A DNA stretch of 64,000 nucleotides from Laccaria trichodermophora (taxonomy: Eukaryota; Basidiomycota; Agaricomycetes; Agaricales; Hydnangiaceae), in NCBI GenBank assembly GCA_018417955.1, contig JACTVC010000053.1, forward strand, positions 62,001-126,000. Direction: 5' to 3'. Positions within the stretch are counted from its first letter, which is position 1, and each line of letters begins with the position of its first letter. Under the pieces are notes generated by a model. The model saw nothing but the letters and a program-made list of their open reading frames with translations. It ran no database searches and had not been told where the DNA came from. Below are positions 1-11,786 of this stretch, in pieces. The translations under genes and the position numbers were made by a program.

Positions 1-1360
1 TATATCACTTGTCTAAGCCTAGTAGACCCTTTTGGAACAAAAGGTATTGTTTTTACATGTGGACACAAGTATAGAATTCGAAACTTAGTAGTCTTCAAAG
101 GGAAACAGCTTTTATTGGGACTGTCTCGGTGTTCTGGGATCACGTTCTAACTGTATACAAAGAAATGACAAGGCAATTGTGCTTTTGTAGACTTTTACAA
201 CTCCCTTGAGCTTTTATTATGCCTCTGATGCAGTCCAAACTAGTCTTAAAGACTCTTCAAGCACGCTCACTTGGATTCCTTGGTAATAGTAGAGAGCTCT
301 CTTACTAATTGACGAGACAACCTTACAAAAGCTTTGTGATCCCCACTTAACACACTGGTTCCAGGCACACATTACTTATGTCTGTGAAGAAAAAGTCCTT
401 AAGTTGATTGCAAACTTACCCACTACCTCAGATGCTACTGGGAGTGTGACAGCTGGTCAACACGGGGATAATTCCTTGCATTTCAGCCTGTGCACGTCCT
501 CTTTTTATACTATTCTATGTTTTCTATTTATATTTATGTGTCCATGCGTTGTCCGAGGGGTTGGACGAATACTGATTTTTAGTAAAGGTTTGAAGTGGCT
601 TGGTTGTGTGTGGTACAACTGAGCTGACTTCTTTTAAGTTTTCGTAGTGTTTTCTCTATTGTGGCGACGCAACGCATCAGTATTGATGCGTATGCGAGAA
701 TTGCCGTAAACGGTTTTCACAATCGGTTCAGCCAAGACAAACAGTCCGCTTAGTGATTTTTCTCTCTATTATTAGATACTATGCCCAGGCCTCGGACCGC
801 ACAGCAAATCGTTCATAGTTTTTTCTCTTTTGGCAGGCTTCGGAATATTTCCCGAAGCTTAGTTTTCTTGGGTCAATGATGCCATGATTTGTGATGCATT
901 GATGCACATGATGTGTCTCTCCACATGACTTCTTGGATCATGCTTTGTAGCATGTGACCGAATGACTTCTTGCATCAGGTATGCGTCGAGTTTCTACGCT
1001 CGCGCGTTTATCTTTAGAATTAATATCTTTTAATCCATAATAAGGTGAGACCCTGGTTTGGTGTAAACTCCAACACCCTGTGTGGGGGTGTTTTTACTCT
1101 AGAACACTCGGTAGCGTACTATTTCATGGTAGTGTAGCCTTTTATTAGACTTTGAGTATATTGAGGTGATTTGGTCACGAACCGACTGCAATTCCTACTG
1201 TCTAAGGCGTGCACATTTCTTGGATGTAGACTTTAATCGACTAGACCGGGTTGCGTCTAACAATCCTTATGATCAATGTGACTGTATTTCTACTATAGGA
1301 GGTTTTATAGGAGAAATCGCTAAAATTCGCATTTTTATGGGTGTATTGTTACACTCCGTA
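1..1360 (+). repeat. Dispersed repeat R1, copy A (LTR-like, non-coding)
   Basis: No gene is visible. The stretch aligns by eye with 47,380-48,905 (same orientation) and, inverted, with 63,765-64,000. Shared landmarks include a Pol II-like AT-rich tract with CTTTTTATACT (500-510), the motif GATGCGTATGCG (687-698; two variants in copy B), TTTACTCTAGAAC near 1,093, and the AAAATTCGCATTTTTATGG block near 1,322-1,340. The copies are diverged by base changes and indels. An LTR of an old retroelement is possible, but no reverse transcriptase or TG..CA ends were found. The left end may lie outside the window. Confidence 0.55.
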
Positions 1361-2067
1361 TCAAAGGTCAGAGTCAATTTCATGATAACGACTTTGGTTT
1401 GGGGTGGGGGTGTAATCATGGGTGAATCCATAGTCGACATCTTCCTCTTCATGCATGTACCGGTTTTGGTTTTGATGGTCACCATACACAAAATCTGCAC
1501 GTGGTCGAGACACAATGGGCAATCGTTGCTGAGTTGAGTTGTCAGGTACTCATGGAGGATAATCCTGATCACGATCACGAGGATCTGGTATAGATCAAGG
1601 GTGAGGAGGACGTGCCTCAGAGTTGTTTGGTGCTCGTTGATTGAAAGTGTCCTGATCACAATCTTCAGGTTCTGTCATATATCGTGAGTGGGAGGGGCGC
1701 ACATGTAGCCCTCAAATAAATCATACCAAAGTGAAGTATGCTTAGAGATAGAAGAGTAGTTATCAATATGAAAGTGTAGAATAGCCTCTTCTGATGTGAT
1801 AGACAACCTGGGCATGATGTTAAAAACTGATGATGCAGCAAGGGCAATCAATAGGTGGTGTGAAGTGTTCACTCTGAACTTCTTGCATAGCTGAAGCCAA
1901 GAGGGAAGGAGGAGGCAAGAATGGGTGGATCTGGGATCAACACTCATGGGTGAGCAATGAGCAGTTACAAGATACTCAGCTGGCCCAACATGATTATGCA
2001 TACTGTAGAAAGTACAGATATACAAAGCACTACATGTAGTGCAAGAGGATGGCAAGACTGCTGACAA
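1300..2067 (-). pseudogene. Decayed acidic, disordered ORF next to R1
   Basis: The minus strand reads a 130-residue ORF (2,067-1,675). In another frame from about 1,680 to 1,390 it reads a charged, Asp/Asn/Gln/Pro-rich peptide with stretches such as TEPEDCDQDTFNQ and HEEEDVDYGFTHDYTP. That frame carries TGA stops at 1,595-1,597 and 1,550-1,552, both of the kind expected if CGA became TGA. The composition recalls the disordered part of a retroelement gag-like protein, and it lies directly against R1, but no zinc knuckle or protease motif is present. The function is not recognised, and a chance low-complexity frame cannot be excluded. Confidence 0.25.
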
Positions 2068-2199
2068 GATGGTGGTTCAAGACAAAAGATCAATATATTA
2101 TGTAAGATATCCAAATCTAGCTATATACCACTGTTTGACTATGGCCTCTGGGGATTCCCTTCCAATCCTATATCACAGGTGGGAAGTCATCTGAATCCT

Positions 2200-2640
2200 T
2201 CAACATTATCCCCATAAACCTCTACATAGTCCAGACACTACAAACTACATGTCAGAAAAGCAGACTACAAATCTTGTAGTCTCAAAAAGTGGACACTACA
2301 AACTTCCTTTGGTAATTTTTGGAGTAAGGTCCCTGCAATGTTTCTGTACATGCCCCAGCCACTTCCCCATCAAATATCTGCCTTGAATGGGATGGATGGG
2401 GCATGGTGACATTGGATGACCTTTTAACCCTAACCCTAACCTTGCCAACTTTTGTAGTCTTTTGTAGTCTATCAGTAAACTTTGTAGTCTATGTCCAACT
2501 TTTGTAGTCTTTTGTACTCCATTAGCATACTAGTCTGTGTCCAACTTTTGTAGCTATCACTAACCTGTGTAGTGTAAGTCTGACTTCTGTAGTCTTTTGG
2601 GGTCTATCAATAAAGTTTGTAGTCTATGTTCAACTTTTTG
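2200..2640. repeat. TGTAGTCT-type short tandem repeat region
   Basis: Degenerate direct and inverted copies of ACTTTTGTAGTCT and its complement (for example GTGGACACTACAAACTT near 2,290) recur irregularly. Inside is a two-unit AACCCTAACCCTAACC stretch (2,426-2,441), which is too short to be a telomere. No coding potential is seen. It probably forms a subterminal region of the neighbouring repeat B. Confidence 0.5.
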
Positions 2641-2990
2641 TGGTCTTTTGTGGTCTGTCAGGGTCAATGTCCCTTTTAGGTTATGCATTTTCCTTTTTTT
2701 GGTCATTTTTCCCATGATATAATAATTGTAGCCTTTTCTTTTACCTTTCTAAATGTGTTGAAATCATCTTGATTGGTGTTGTTTTAATGGAGAAAAATGC
2801 AAAAAGGTTGAAAAAAGCCAGCAATAAGAAAAACTCTTTGCCTCATATCTCCACAATGGGAGCACTTTAGAACATAATTCAAACACATTCTGGAAGCTAC
2901 AGTGCAGGGCTACAACTTTCATTTTTGACCATTTTAGGACATTGATCATGTGACCACTGTCCATGGACCCTGACATGCATCATCATTCTC
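2640..2990 (-). repeat. Dispersed repeat B, copy 1
   Basis: The reverse complement matches 49,440-49,800 almost throughout. Both contain GTTGTAGCCCTGCACTGTAG, then GTGGAGATATGAGG, then a T-rich tract and ATGATTTCAACACATTTA. It is non-coding. The second copy lies just inside the right end of the 3.3-kb TIR element at 46.6-49.9 kb, so repeat B may be a mobile-element end. Confidence 0.6.
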
Positions 2991-3124
2991 ATCTTGGTTT
3001 CTTCAACCTTTTGGTCATCTCCAATGATATTTTCTTTACTGGATGTGCATAGTGGAGCCTGAAAATGGTACCTGACATCCCATACACCATTCCTATCAAT
3101 TTCTAATTTGATCTGATTTTATAG

Positions 3125-3640
3125 CTATTTTTAGTGCAATGAAATATCTATTGAAAGCACCAGATATATATATGAAATGTGCAATGAAATATCCATTGAA
3201 ATCGCCAGGCATCCAGATGAAAAGCACAATGAAATATCCATTGAAATCGCCAGGCATCCAAATGAAAAGCACAATGAAATATCCTAGGAACAGGAATGAA
3301 ATATCCATTGAAATCGCCAGGCATCCAAATGAAAAGTGCAATGAAATATCCTAGGAACAGGAATGAAATATCCATTGAAATCGCCAGATATATATATGAA
3401 ATGCACAATGAAATATCCTAGGAACAAGAATGAAATATCCATTGAAATCGCCAGGCATCCAAATGAAAAGTGCAATGAAATATCCCAGAGCTAAGAATGA
3501 AATATCCAGTGGCTAAGAATGAAATATCCATTGAAATTTCCAGGCTTCTATATGAAAAGAAAAATGAGATATCCAGAGAACTTAATGAATGAAAATGTCA
3601 GGCAAAAAGAATGAGACATCTCATTAAACCTCTAGGCACT
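3125..3640. repeat. Minisatellite, units of about 45-65 bp
   Basis: About eight to ten imperfect tandem units are built on TGAAATATCCATTGAAATCG, CCAGGCATCCAAATGAAAAG and CCTAGGAACAGGAATG. Two period variants alternate, and the 3' units (from about 3,490) are most degenerate. Three frames stay partly open because the repeat lacks stops, which creates apparent ORFs on both strands. None looks like a real gene. Confidence 0.85.
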
Positions 3641-3689
3641 GAGGATATCACCCTCCAGGCAGATGTCTGATTTTTATCATAAAAATGGT

Positions 3690-5216
3690 TACCACTAGTG
3701 GGAACAACGTATCACCTCATGAGTATCCCGGATAGTCACATCAACGCGTATACACTCTCAATCGACAGGTTCAACAAGCCGATAAGGAAAGCCTTGGTCG
3801 CCTGGCTTTCTGGTTGCTTCGCCAATCTCGTCATTGTCAAGAAAAGCAATATCTTGCTGAAGTGGCACTCACAGAATGTGGCTTTCCTGATAGTGTCCTC
3901 CAGGATCAATGGTCTGCGCAGGTACAGGCTCAGACCAAACCCCTTCCACGTACATTCAATGTTAAACTACAACTTCGAGTGTTAATAGTTTTTCCAGAAT
4001 GGACAAGGAACCAGGGAAGAGATGCAGTCTCTGAAGCCATCCGACTTTGGAAAGCATGTGATATCCTGAGGAAGCACGTCCAAGACCACGAAAACATTAT
4101 ATTGGATCCTTTAACTTCAGACTATCATCTTTGTGATGCAGAATTGCACCTAACTGAAGCTAAGAAGGCTTTGAGTTCTGCAGAGTCTCGGGTCCACGCT
4201 TCCGAGTTGGCGCTTGGTGTTCAAGAAAGAACCAAGCTTGAGAAGCTGCTCGGAAACCCTTTTATTGCAGCGAGGATGAATGCCTGAGCCATCAAGCTAC
4301 GATTGCGTGAAAAGCTGCGCTCCCGAAAGTTTGAGCTTGACCGTATCAAAAGATCATATCACAACCATGTCAACGGTATGTCCTTTCAACATTCTGCACC
4401 CCATGTTTACTTAGTACCACAAAAAAGAGCGCAAAGTTCACCATCATCTTGAAGATTCTGTGAAGCATCGCGACCCTAGCATTCAAAAACTTGCTCGTGA
4501 CTACAACAACTTATGTGATGTAATGCTACGGTTAAAAGCTCAGCGCATGGCGCCTCGGGGTTCAGTTTGCCCATCGAAGATTGTCATGAGGGGTCTTTTT
4601 GCTCTGGATGTTGATGACGAAATTTGGCAGGATGCTGGCTTGGAAGATTCACTTGACAGCACCACGACAGACCCACCACTGTGGCTTTGTGATGATCTTG
4701 TAAGGTCCAGAATTCGTGTGCGATTAGAGCTTGATAGATGCATTGAAGAGGAAGAGCACATTCAACATGAACGTAAGGTGCTACAAAGGTGGTATTCAGA
4801 GGAGTGGAATGTCACCTGTTCCACGTATAATAACACTGGTACGTTTCACTATTTCAACACTTTGTGTAGCTTCTCATCTTATTTTAGATTCACCGGAGTT
4901 ACGTTATCAACTCCAATTACGAAAGGATGAACTTCTCCATGTCCTGTCGATATGGAAGAAGTCCTTACAATCCTTACCTGCTGACTCCGTTATACCAGCC
5001 TGGGGCCCAACAGACGACGAGATCACAGCTGCTCGAATCGCCCAAGTCACCTCACATTTGTATGATGACTACGATGATATAGAGGAGTTCAGACCATCCA
5101 TGGGGGTTGATGAACTGAATTCGTCAGATGTAGAAAGTCTTGACGTGGATTTAATTGATACACTTGAGGCTATTGACCTTGCAGATGCTTTCCGTGGGGA
5201 GGACATCATTAGTTAG
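3690..5216 (+). pseudogene. KDZ transposase (CxC1 type), C-terminal part only
   Basis: This is the 3' part of a Kyakuja-Dileera-Zisupton transposase, the DNA transposase class expanded in mushrooms. The reading begins near 3,700 (NRQVQQADKESLGRL), continues through the conserved KPLPR and the FIAARMNA / AIKLRLREK / RKFELDRI block, then an intron at about 4,378-4,419. After it come SVKHRDPSIQKLARDYNNLC, APRGSVCPSKI and LFALDVDDEIWQDAGL, a second intron near 4,840-4,888, and an acidic tail ending at 5,216. The catalytic N-terminal half is missing and repeats lie upstream. Stops interrupt it at 3,733 (TAG) and 4,285 (TGA, where the family usually has Arg). Its identity as a KDZ C-terminus is confident; it is certainly dead. 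Confidence 0.8.
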
Positions 5217-5822
5217 ACATGCAATCAATTTACTTACGTCTTCATGTACAATTTACTTATTGCCGAAAGTTTGTCATAGTACAAGGCTTGATTAAGTTAT
5301 AAGTTCTAGCTTCTCTCTGTATAAGGCTTGGTTGTTATAAGTTTGTTATGGTATAAATCTTGGTTGTTATAAGCTTCAAGCATTCTCTCTGTTACAGTAT
5401 AAGGCTTGGTTTTGGCTACTGACATGCACATTTAGAATTTAGGTATATATATACTTGGAAGTCCCAGGGAATAGAAACTTGGGTACATATATACTTGGGA
5501 GTCCCAGAACTAGATGGGAGTCCCTCATCCTGGGGAGTCCCAGGGAATAGGAAGTTAGGTACCTATATACTTGGGAGTCCCAAAAAATCAGATGGGAGTC
5601 CCATAACTTGAGGAGTCCCAGAGAATATGATACTTGGGACTCCTGGAGAGGTGGGACTCCCAAGGAAATGTAAGAAGAATCTGGGACTCCCAGAGAGGTG
5701 GGACTCCAAAGGAAATGTAAGAGGAATGTGGAAGTCCTAGCAGATACCATGGAACTCCCATGGGAGTACCTGGCTACCCCCAGGGGACTCCAAGAAATAG
5801 GTGGGACATACCATGGTATTGG
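5217..5822. repeat. KDZ 3' flank with GGGAGTCCC subterminal repeats
   Basis: From 5,217 to 5,440 there are three loose copies of TATAAGGCTTGGTTGTTATAAG. From about 5,450 to 5,800 there are many short direct and inverted copies of CTTGGGAGTCCCAG. Such G/C-rich subterminal repeats are usual at the ends of large DNA transposons, so this is probably the right end of the dead KDZ element inserted into the hAT gene that follows. A minus-strand ORF of 136 residues here is only the repeat read through. Confidence 0.5.
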
Positions 5823-5872
5823 GCCCTCATAGGGTAGTCTTATTGGCATGAACTAACTACCCTAAGAGGGTA
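5823..5872. repeat. Hairpin-forming inverted repeat
   Basis: CCCTCATAGGGTAGT (5,823-5,837) and ACTACCCTAAGAGGG (5,858-5,872) are inverted copies with one mismatch, separated by 20 bp. The hairpin lies between the GGGAGTCCC repeats and the first recognisable hAT codons. It could be the terminal hairpin of the dead KDZ element or its insertion scar. Confidence 0.5.
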
Positions 5873-5889
5873 GGGTTAGGTGGTTGCCT

Positions 5890-7338
5890 GAAGTGTTAAT
5901 TGAAACCATACCTAAAGCATCTGAAGGAATATGATGGCACCCTGAACTACGCCACCGACGCATGGACATCGCCCAACCACCGAGCATACATCGCCATCAT
6001 GGTCCATCTGGAGCAAGATGGCAAACCAATTAGCTTGTTATTGGATATCGTTGAGGTTGCACAGGTCAGCTACTCACCAATACATCCCTCTGTACAATTC
6101 ATTCACCCATAATCATCCTCCGAAGTCACATTCTGGACTCATCCTAGCAGGAGTGTTTGCCAATGTCCTGAAGGACTTTGGAATCAGTGATAAGGTCACG
6201 ATTACGCGAACAACATGGAATAACAGACTGACCAGCTTTCGTAGACCCTCAGTGTTACATGCGACAATGCCAGTCCTAACGACATCATGATCGAGGACCT
6301 CATTGATCTCCTCCCCGACTTCCCTGGTGATGCCAACCATACCCGATGCTTCACCCACATCGTCAACTTGATTGCAAAGAGTCTCCTTCGGCAATTTGAC
6401 CTTCCAAAGAAGAAGGGTGGTGAGGCACTTGACCAAACCAAACAGGATTTGTTGGATTTAGCAGGAGATATCGACCTCGAGGAAGCGGAGACAAGGGGAG
6501 CTGCGGATGGTGACCTGGACAATGATAATACCGATGGATGGGTTGATGAAGTCGCGCTCTTGACGGAGGAAGAAGCGGCGGAGCTATCGGAAAGTATTCT
6601 CCCAGTCAGACTGGTTCTTGTCAAGGTATGAGTATTTCAACGAACCTGGGTTTGTCCTGACTATTCCCTATCACAAGGTTCGGAAAATTGCCTTCAAAAT
6701 CGTTCACTCAACGACAATCTTGCTGCCAGAATGGTGTCATGTCGTCGCAGACCTTGAGTTGACTGAGCGCCTCATTCCGAGAGATGTGGCAACCAGGTGG
6801 AATTCGACTTATGATATGCTTGAGGTCGCGTTGAAGTACCGGAAAGTGATTGACATTATGACGAGCACCAGAGAAAATGGGTTGAGGGAGTATGAATTGA
6901 CTTGGGGTGAATGGAAGATTGCTGGACAGCTTCGTGACATTCTCAACGTATGTCACACCTTGTGACTATGACTCTCACTCATTCCATGGTACACTAGGTT
7001 CTCAAAGATGCTACAACGTTCTTTTCACGCACAACTCCTCATCTCGCAACAGTGATCCCCACCATGGACCTTATCAACCGGGAGTTCACCACCAACAGCC
7101 TGAACAAAGCATATGAACCTGCAATCCATGTCGCGCTCAACGTTGCCAAGAAGACTCTCAACCGCTACTACACCAAGACCAACCAATCTGAGGTATACCG
7201 TATTGCGATGAGTGAGTCCTACTTTTCCTTTCATAAAATACAATCATCTAACCATGAAGCAAAGTTCTGCACCCCCATCATAAACTTGCCTACTTTAGGA
7301 ACAATGGATGGTCAGATGTGTGGATCGACACTGCGAAG
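5890..7338 (+). pseudogene. hAT-family transposase, 5' portion, interrupted by KDZ insertion
   Basis: Exons read by eye are 5,900-6,064, 6,126-6,194, 6,245-6,625, 6,678-6,947, 6,998-7,211 and 7,265-7,338. The protein shows the RNase H-like hAT core: NYATDAWTSPNHRAYIA, then SVTCDNASPNDIMIEDL, then HTRCFTHIVNLIAKS. An acidic insert follows, then PRDVATRWNSTYDMLE and LHPHHKLAYFRNNGWSDVW. The BED zinc-finger N-terminus is not found, and a TAA precedes the first recognised codon at 5,897. The last exon stops mid-sequence at WIDTAK, where the 6.25-kb KDZ element enters. The reading resumes in frame at 13,604. The family call is firm; the gene is dead. Confidence 0.85.
7329..7338. repeat. Target site duplication, left copy
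   Basis: CACTGCGAAG occurs here and again at 13,594-13,603. Removing one copy and everything between restores an uninterrupted hAT exon. The unambiguous duplicated run is 10 bp; an 8-bp duplication (CTGCGAAG) with element ends TG..CA is an alternative reading. Confidence 0.85.
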
Positions 7339-7520
7339 TGTACTTTACACTCCTCCACACATTCCGGTTGGACTCCGGATGGACTCCAGATGGGTACCTG
7401 GACTCCAGATGGACTCCACCTACAATACAAATCAAAGCTACATATTTCATGGTTATCCATGTGGAGTCCATCTGGAGTCCGCATAGACTCTGTCTGGACT
7501 CCACCAGATTTCAGGTGGCC
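7339..7520. repeat. KDZ element left terminal and subterminal repeats
   Basis: The TIR starts TGTACTTTACACTCC and is followed by about eight copies of TGGACTCC with short variable spacers. A related sequence, with the same order of landmarks (ACTTTA-ACTCCTCCACA, AATACAA, GTGGAGTC-ATCTGGAGTC, TCTGTCTGGACTCCACCAG), occurs at 46,177-46,345, so this end type is present more than once in the region. Confidence 0.8.
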
Positions 7521-7641
7521 TACACTCATTTTAGACTGTCTCAATGGTTCTAATTGATCAACAAAGTTTAAGTTTAGTTTTTTTAAAAAAACATTCACTC
7601 CAATACTATACAATACATCCAATACTATATATTACACCACT

Positions 7642-10124
7642 TTAGTCATCATCTTCCACATCCCAATGTCTCTCTATAATAATTTCTCCACTGTCATCAT
7701 CCTCATCATCATTAATTTGAATGATTTGATGAGGCTCTTCCTGCTGTCCTTGCTTTTGAATAACATGCTGAGTGTGATAGAAAAGCATGGTATGCAAAAA
7801 CCAATCAAAATTTCCAGTTTTCATTCGTTTGAGAATGGACTCAAATCCTCCAAGCCAAGAATTCAATTGTTCACATGCCTAAAATTGAGTCAGTCAAATC
7901 AAATTAAAATTAATAGAAATGGATAATGCATACCTGTGTATTAAATGCCTGTTGAAGATATGGTCGACCATTCTTATCATGAGCAACTTTGACAAGATTT
8001 GGAGCAGAACCATTTAATGGACCTGGGTTACACCATTTCCGGCACAAATAATCCAATGTGCGATGATTGATATAATGGTAAGAGTCAACAATGAAACATG
8101 TGGTTTTCTTCCATCTATCCCAGCTTCCATTTGCAATGGCTGTTCTAAGTACTCGACAAGCTTTATCAATGCAAATGTAGTGTGGTCGAGATTCCTCAGT
8201 AGGATATATTTTCTCTAACCAATTAAGAATGTTGGTTGGAGACTCAGCTCTGTCAAATTTAACCCATGCAATTACAACACCACATGGTGCTGTAATTGTT
8301 TCAACACAATAAAATCTGGCTGCTCCAAAATAATTGTTTCGTGGAATTATAACATCATCATCAGCATCATGGGGCTGAACAGTTCGGCGGAGACCAGGCT
8401 CCCAAGCATTTCTTTCTTCTGGCCTTTGTAACATCCTTTTTACTCCAAGCAAGCTTGCATGACTGTGATCAAGTTTGTATTTCTTCCACTCTGCTTGGTG
8501 AGAGCGGCATGCCAGTGTATTTTCAACCCTATCTCGAGGGCAGCCACAGATACGGCATTTATTCCCATATTCTTGTTCATGTTCCTCACAAAATGCACCC
8601 CCTCTTGTATTTTGCAAGTCTTTAATACATCCTTCTGCTGCACAGTGCTAGAAAAAAAGTTAGCATCCAGTCTCTTGATGACCAAGTAAGTTTAATTACC
8701 TGAGGGCCCATCACAACACCATCCAATATAATCATTGAACAATCAGCATCATCATCACTGACATCCATAGCATTAGGATCAGCATTATTGAGATTGTTTG
8801 CCCTTAATTGGGCTGCTTGTCTCTCTCTTGTAGTATCTTGTGCAGATAAATTTGCATATTCTCCTGTTAAAACAGGTACAGTAGAATTTTCATCTGCTCC
8901 TATTACTGCTGCAGGATCTTCATTGGCCATAAAATCTGCAGTGTCTTTATATGGTTGACAGCACTTAGAACATGAATGCTCTTTTCCTGGCTCTATTACT
9001 CCTCCATTTCCTAACTCCTTAAATGCCTGCTGGGTAACTTCTTCAATGTTCAAGTTTTCAGGCAACTCCAAATTATTGCTATTCACACTTGCAATTGTTC
9101 TGATTGATTCCTGAACAAAAGCTTGCCAAATATGACACCTGGTAACTTGGACCTTGGAGTCAGTAACTGAAGCACAGTCATTCCAATGCTGTGTATATGC
9201 AGAGGCTGATGCATGGAAATTATACATTCCACTAAGAACAGAATGTGTAAAATTTCTGTCAACCCAAATAGACTGTCCTATCTTGAGAAATCGTGCAGAA
9301 TTTAAATAGCATTTGCTCCAAGAACCATAGCTGTCTTTAAAGCGCTCATGATCTGCATAATAGACAGCACTACATTGCATACATTTGCCTGTTAAAACAG
9401 GAACATCCTCATAAGAAATATTGTCTTTGATTAAGGTAACCAATGGGATATCTCTTGGTCTGGTTGTTTGCAAAAGGGCTCTAGATGCACACCGTTGATC
9501 AACACAAGTAATGCTGTCAGGACAAATGGCATGAACTGCTTGAATTGCAATATAGGAAACTGGCTGCAATCTCTCTTTGAACTTTCCCCGATGGTCATAT
9601 GGGGTTAGATTCAATAAGTTTGCAAATGCATCAAGTTTGACTGACAATTTAGTGACTTGGTGATTTTGCTTTGACCGATATTCTCCAGGACGAAGCACAG
9701 TTTTAATATCATCCTTCAATCAGTGCATGATAGCTCATGACAAAGAACGAATCCATCCAGAAGCTACAGTTTTATTTTCACCCTTGGCTGGATGCTGTTG
9801 GCGAGCATGTAGACTGAGCAATTCAGGATTTTCAGTCATTGTAAATAGGAGAAGAAGCACTGTAGCCAATGATATATCTGAACCAAATGTTTGTTCCACA
9901 AATCCACTGAAAACCTTGAATGGCAGATTAGGAAATGGCTGTGTTTTTGGAGCTGCAGAAACAAAAGGCACAAAAGCAAGAATGATACACAGCCTTGTCA
10001 TAAACAGTACAGCAGTTACAGTGGAAGTAAGGCCTATCAAGAGAGAGAATGAAGTGCATATGATGGTGAAAACAAGAGAGCCAAGAGATACTGCAAATCT
10101 GTAAAAAAATGGAAAACTGTCCAA
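7642..10124 (-). pseudogene. CxC5/CxC6-type KDZ transposase with two nonsense codons
   Basis: Exons are about 10,124-8,700, 8,647-7,934 and 7,878-7,642. The first exon holds the CxC5 cysteine cluster (C-x4-C near CVDQRC, then KCMQC, then CSKCC). The second opens with the CxC6 cluster (CAAEGC, FCEEH, CRICGCPRD), and then the RNase H-like core with YICIDKAC and CFIVDSYHYINHRTLDYLC. The third has EQLNSWLGG and an acidic tail. The start is uncertain: the reading begins after TTG at 10,124, and the first ATG is at 10,001. Two in-frame TGA codons (9,735-9,737 and 9,720-9,722) lie eight and three codons before the DDIK block. Both would be Arg if a C-to-T change were undone. Splicing around them finds no good sites. 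Confidence 0.8.
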
Positions 10125-10168
10125 AAGTGAGCTACAAGTACAAAGAAGAAAAAAGAAGGAAAAATCTA

Positions 10169-11590
10169 CTACTTCAATTTCCTGTGAGACTTTCCCTGAG
10201 CCTTAACCTTTCCCTTTCCCTTGCCCTTTGATGACCCATCTGGTTCAGGACTGGGAGTTGGACTGTAATTTTTATCCAAAGTCCCACCAAGATCCTGCCA
10301 CTTCTTGATTTCCTCCATAGTAAAGGACAGCTGATCCCTAATCCCCCAAAGACGCTCAGTGTCAGATCGAAGGACTTGCTCTGGTGGACTATCCAACCAA
10401 TCTCTCATTTCAGGAAAGGCTGTTTCTTCATCTGCAATTGCTCCAAAGGCTGGAACATAGTTTGCATACCAAGTTGACCTCCCAATAAAAACCTCAATGA
10501 CCATCCATTCCGTAAAGGCAGGAATGTCAGATGGCCAGTTTCCAGCTTCCACCATTTCTTTGGCCCTAGCAAGAGCTGCAGTACACTCTAAGTAACGTCC
10601 CCAGGCAAAGCGCAGGCCTGTAGCTGAACGGTTGGTATAAGCAGCATTGAGATTAAGCTCTTCAACAAGATGCTTTCTCAATGCTGGAGACAATTTGTCT
10701 TTGCCAATCAACCAGTGCCCTAGAGATGAACCTTGCTCAACAGAAGAATGTCCAGCAGAAGTAATATGAGAGCCTGCACAAGAGCCAGAGTGTGCAGATA
10801 CAGAACGAGACCCAATACTAGAACCAAGACAGCCTGTAAATCCAGGCAAAGAAACTGAGAGACTAGGATCAAATGTAGTCTAGAGACCAGACATTTCATT
10901 AAAATAATTCAAAGAGAGTCTATGAATAACTTACACCCAAAATACGAACAATCTTTCTGTTCTGCTCATCATCCAACCACTCTACATAGTCCTCATCTGT
11001 TGGTTTGCGCTTCATGATTGATTCAAAGTGTCCTTGGACACTCCAGCCATCTTCTTCATATTTGAAGAGGCGATAGGCAGGTTCTATGTAGAGTGATTAA
11101 TATATATTTACCAGAAAATTTAGCAAACTTACATCGAATGGGTGAATAGTCTCGAGATCCACGACCAATAACATCTTGAATGGTTTGACACTTGCTGATA
11201 TCAGAGACGTTGGCAATGAAAGAGGACTTGGTGATGTCCACATTGGGTGGATTGAGGTTTGAAATATAAAAGTGAATCTTTCCCTTAACTTGTTTCTGAG
11301 CTAGACCCTCTCTAAAAACGTCCATCTCCTCCCAGACTTCAGCAGCATCACCAATGTTGATGGCATTGCCCAGAGCTCTTCCCCAGAAGACTCCACCAGT
11401 CGAACGAGATGACCCATATGCAGGAATTGTCCCTTTTGGCGGACTAGCCATAAGTGTATCTGTATTTGACAAAGTTGAATACAACATAATAAAATACAGA
11501 TATAGAGGTTACCTTCATCCTGGTGTGTAGATGGGGCTTGACTTTTATTGCCATCACGCTTGAGCTGCCGCCCACGAGAATCATCTAAAC
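10169..11590 (-). CDS. KDZ-element accessory protein B, unknown function
   Basis: A multi-exon gene lies 44 nt upstream of the transposase on the same strand. Recognisable exons are about 11,590-11,514 (GRQLKRDGNKSQAPSTHQ), about 11,464-11,147 (GGVFWGRALGNAINIGDAAEVW, then QDVIGRGSRDYSPIR), about 11,090-10,940 (KYEEDGWSVQGHFESIMKR then DEDYVEWLDDEQNR), and 10,890-10,169. The last encodes a globular middle (WLIGKDKLSPALRKHL to LWGIRDQLSFTMEEIKKW) and a Lys/Gly-rich tail. As I read it, the 11,147/11,090 junction creates a TAA, so this gene may also be damaged. No family is recognised. Its fixed place beside the transposase suggests a role in transposition or host interaction. It might be one gene with accessory A. 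Confidence 0.5.
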
Positions 11591-11703
11591 CTTTTTACTT
11601 AGTACCAAGCTGTAGTAATAATACAAGATATATAATAAAAATAAAAATAAAAATCTTCAACCAGGAGGGATGAAGGATTAACACAAGTCCCTAACTTCTC
11701 AAA

Positions 11704-11739
11704 CATCGGGATGGTGATGGGTTACCTACCCTCCCGATG
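11704..11739. repeat. Hairpin, 8-bp stem
   Basis: CATCGGGA (11,704-11,711) pairs with TCCCGATG (11,732-11,739), with an inner GGGT/ACCC pair. It lies in the short gap between accessory genes A and B, next to a second, stronger hairpin. Confidence 0.6.
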
Positions 11740-11744
11740 TTGAG

Positions 11745-11786
11745 CACAGTCAGGATGGTGGTGGGGTATCCACCATCCTGACTGTG
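11745..11786. repeat. Perfect 17-bp hairpin with 8-nt loop
   Basis: CACAGTCAGGATGGTGG (11,745-11,761) is followed by an 8-nt spacer and its exact reverse complement (11,770-11,786). It overlaps the last codons and stop of accessory gene A (stop ends 11,750). The strength and position suggest an RNA-level signal such as 3'-end formation, or a tiny foldback insertion. The sequence alone does not decide. Confidence 0.8.

Noticed and set aside
2426..2441. AACCCTAACCCTAACC resembles telomere repeat
   Set aside because: Only two full units, inside a TGTAGTCT repeat region with sequence continuing on both sides. Not a telomere.
3096..3475. Overlapping ORFs on both strands with a repeated His/Phe/Trp pattern
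   Set aside because: Translation of the 45-65-bp minisatellite. No independent coding evidence.
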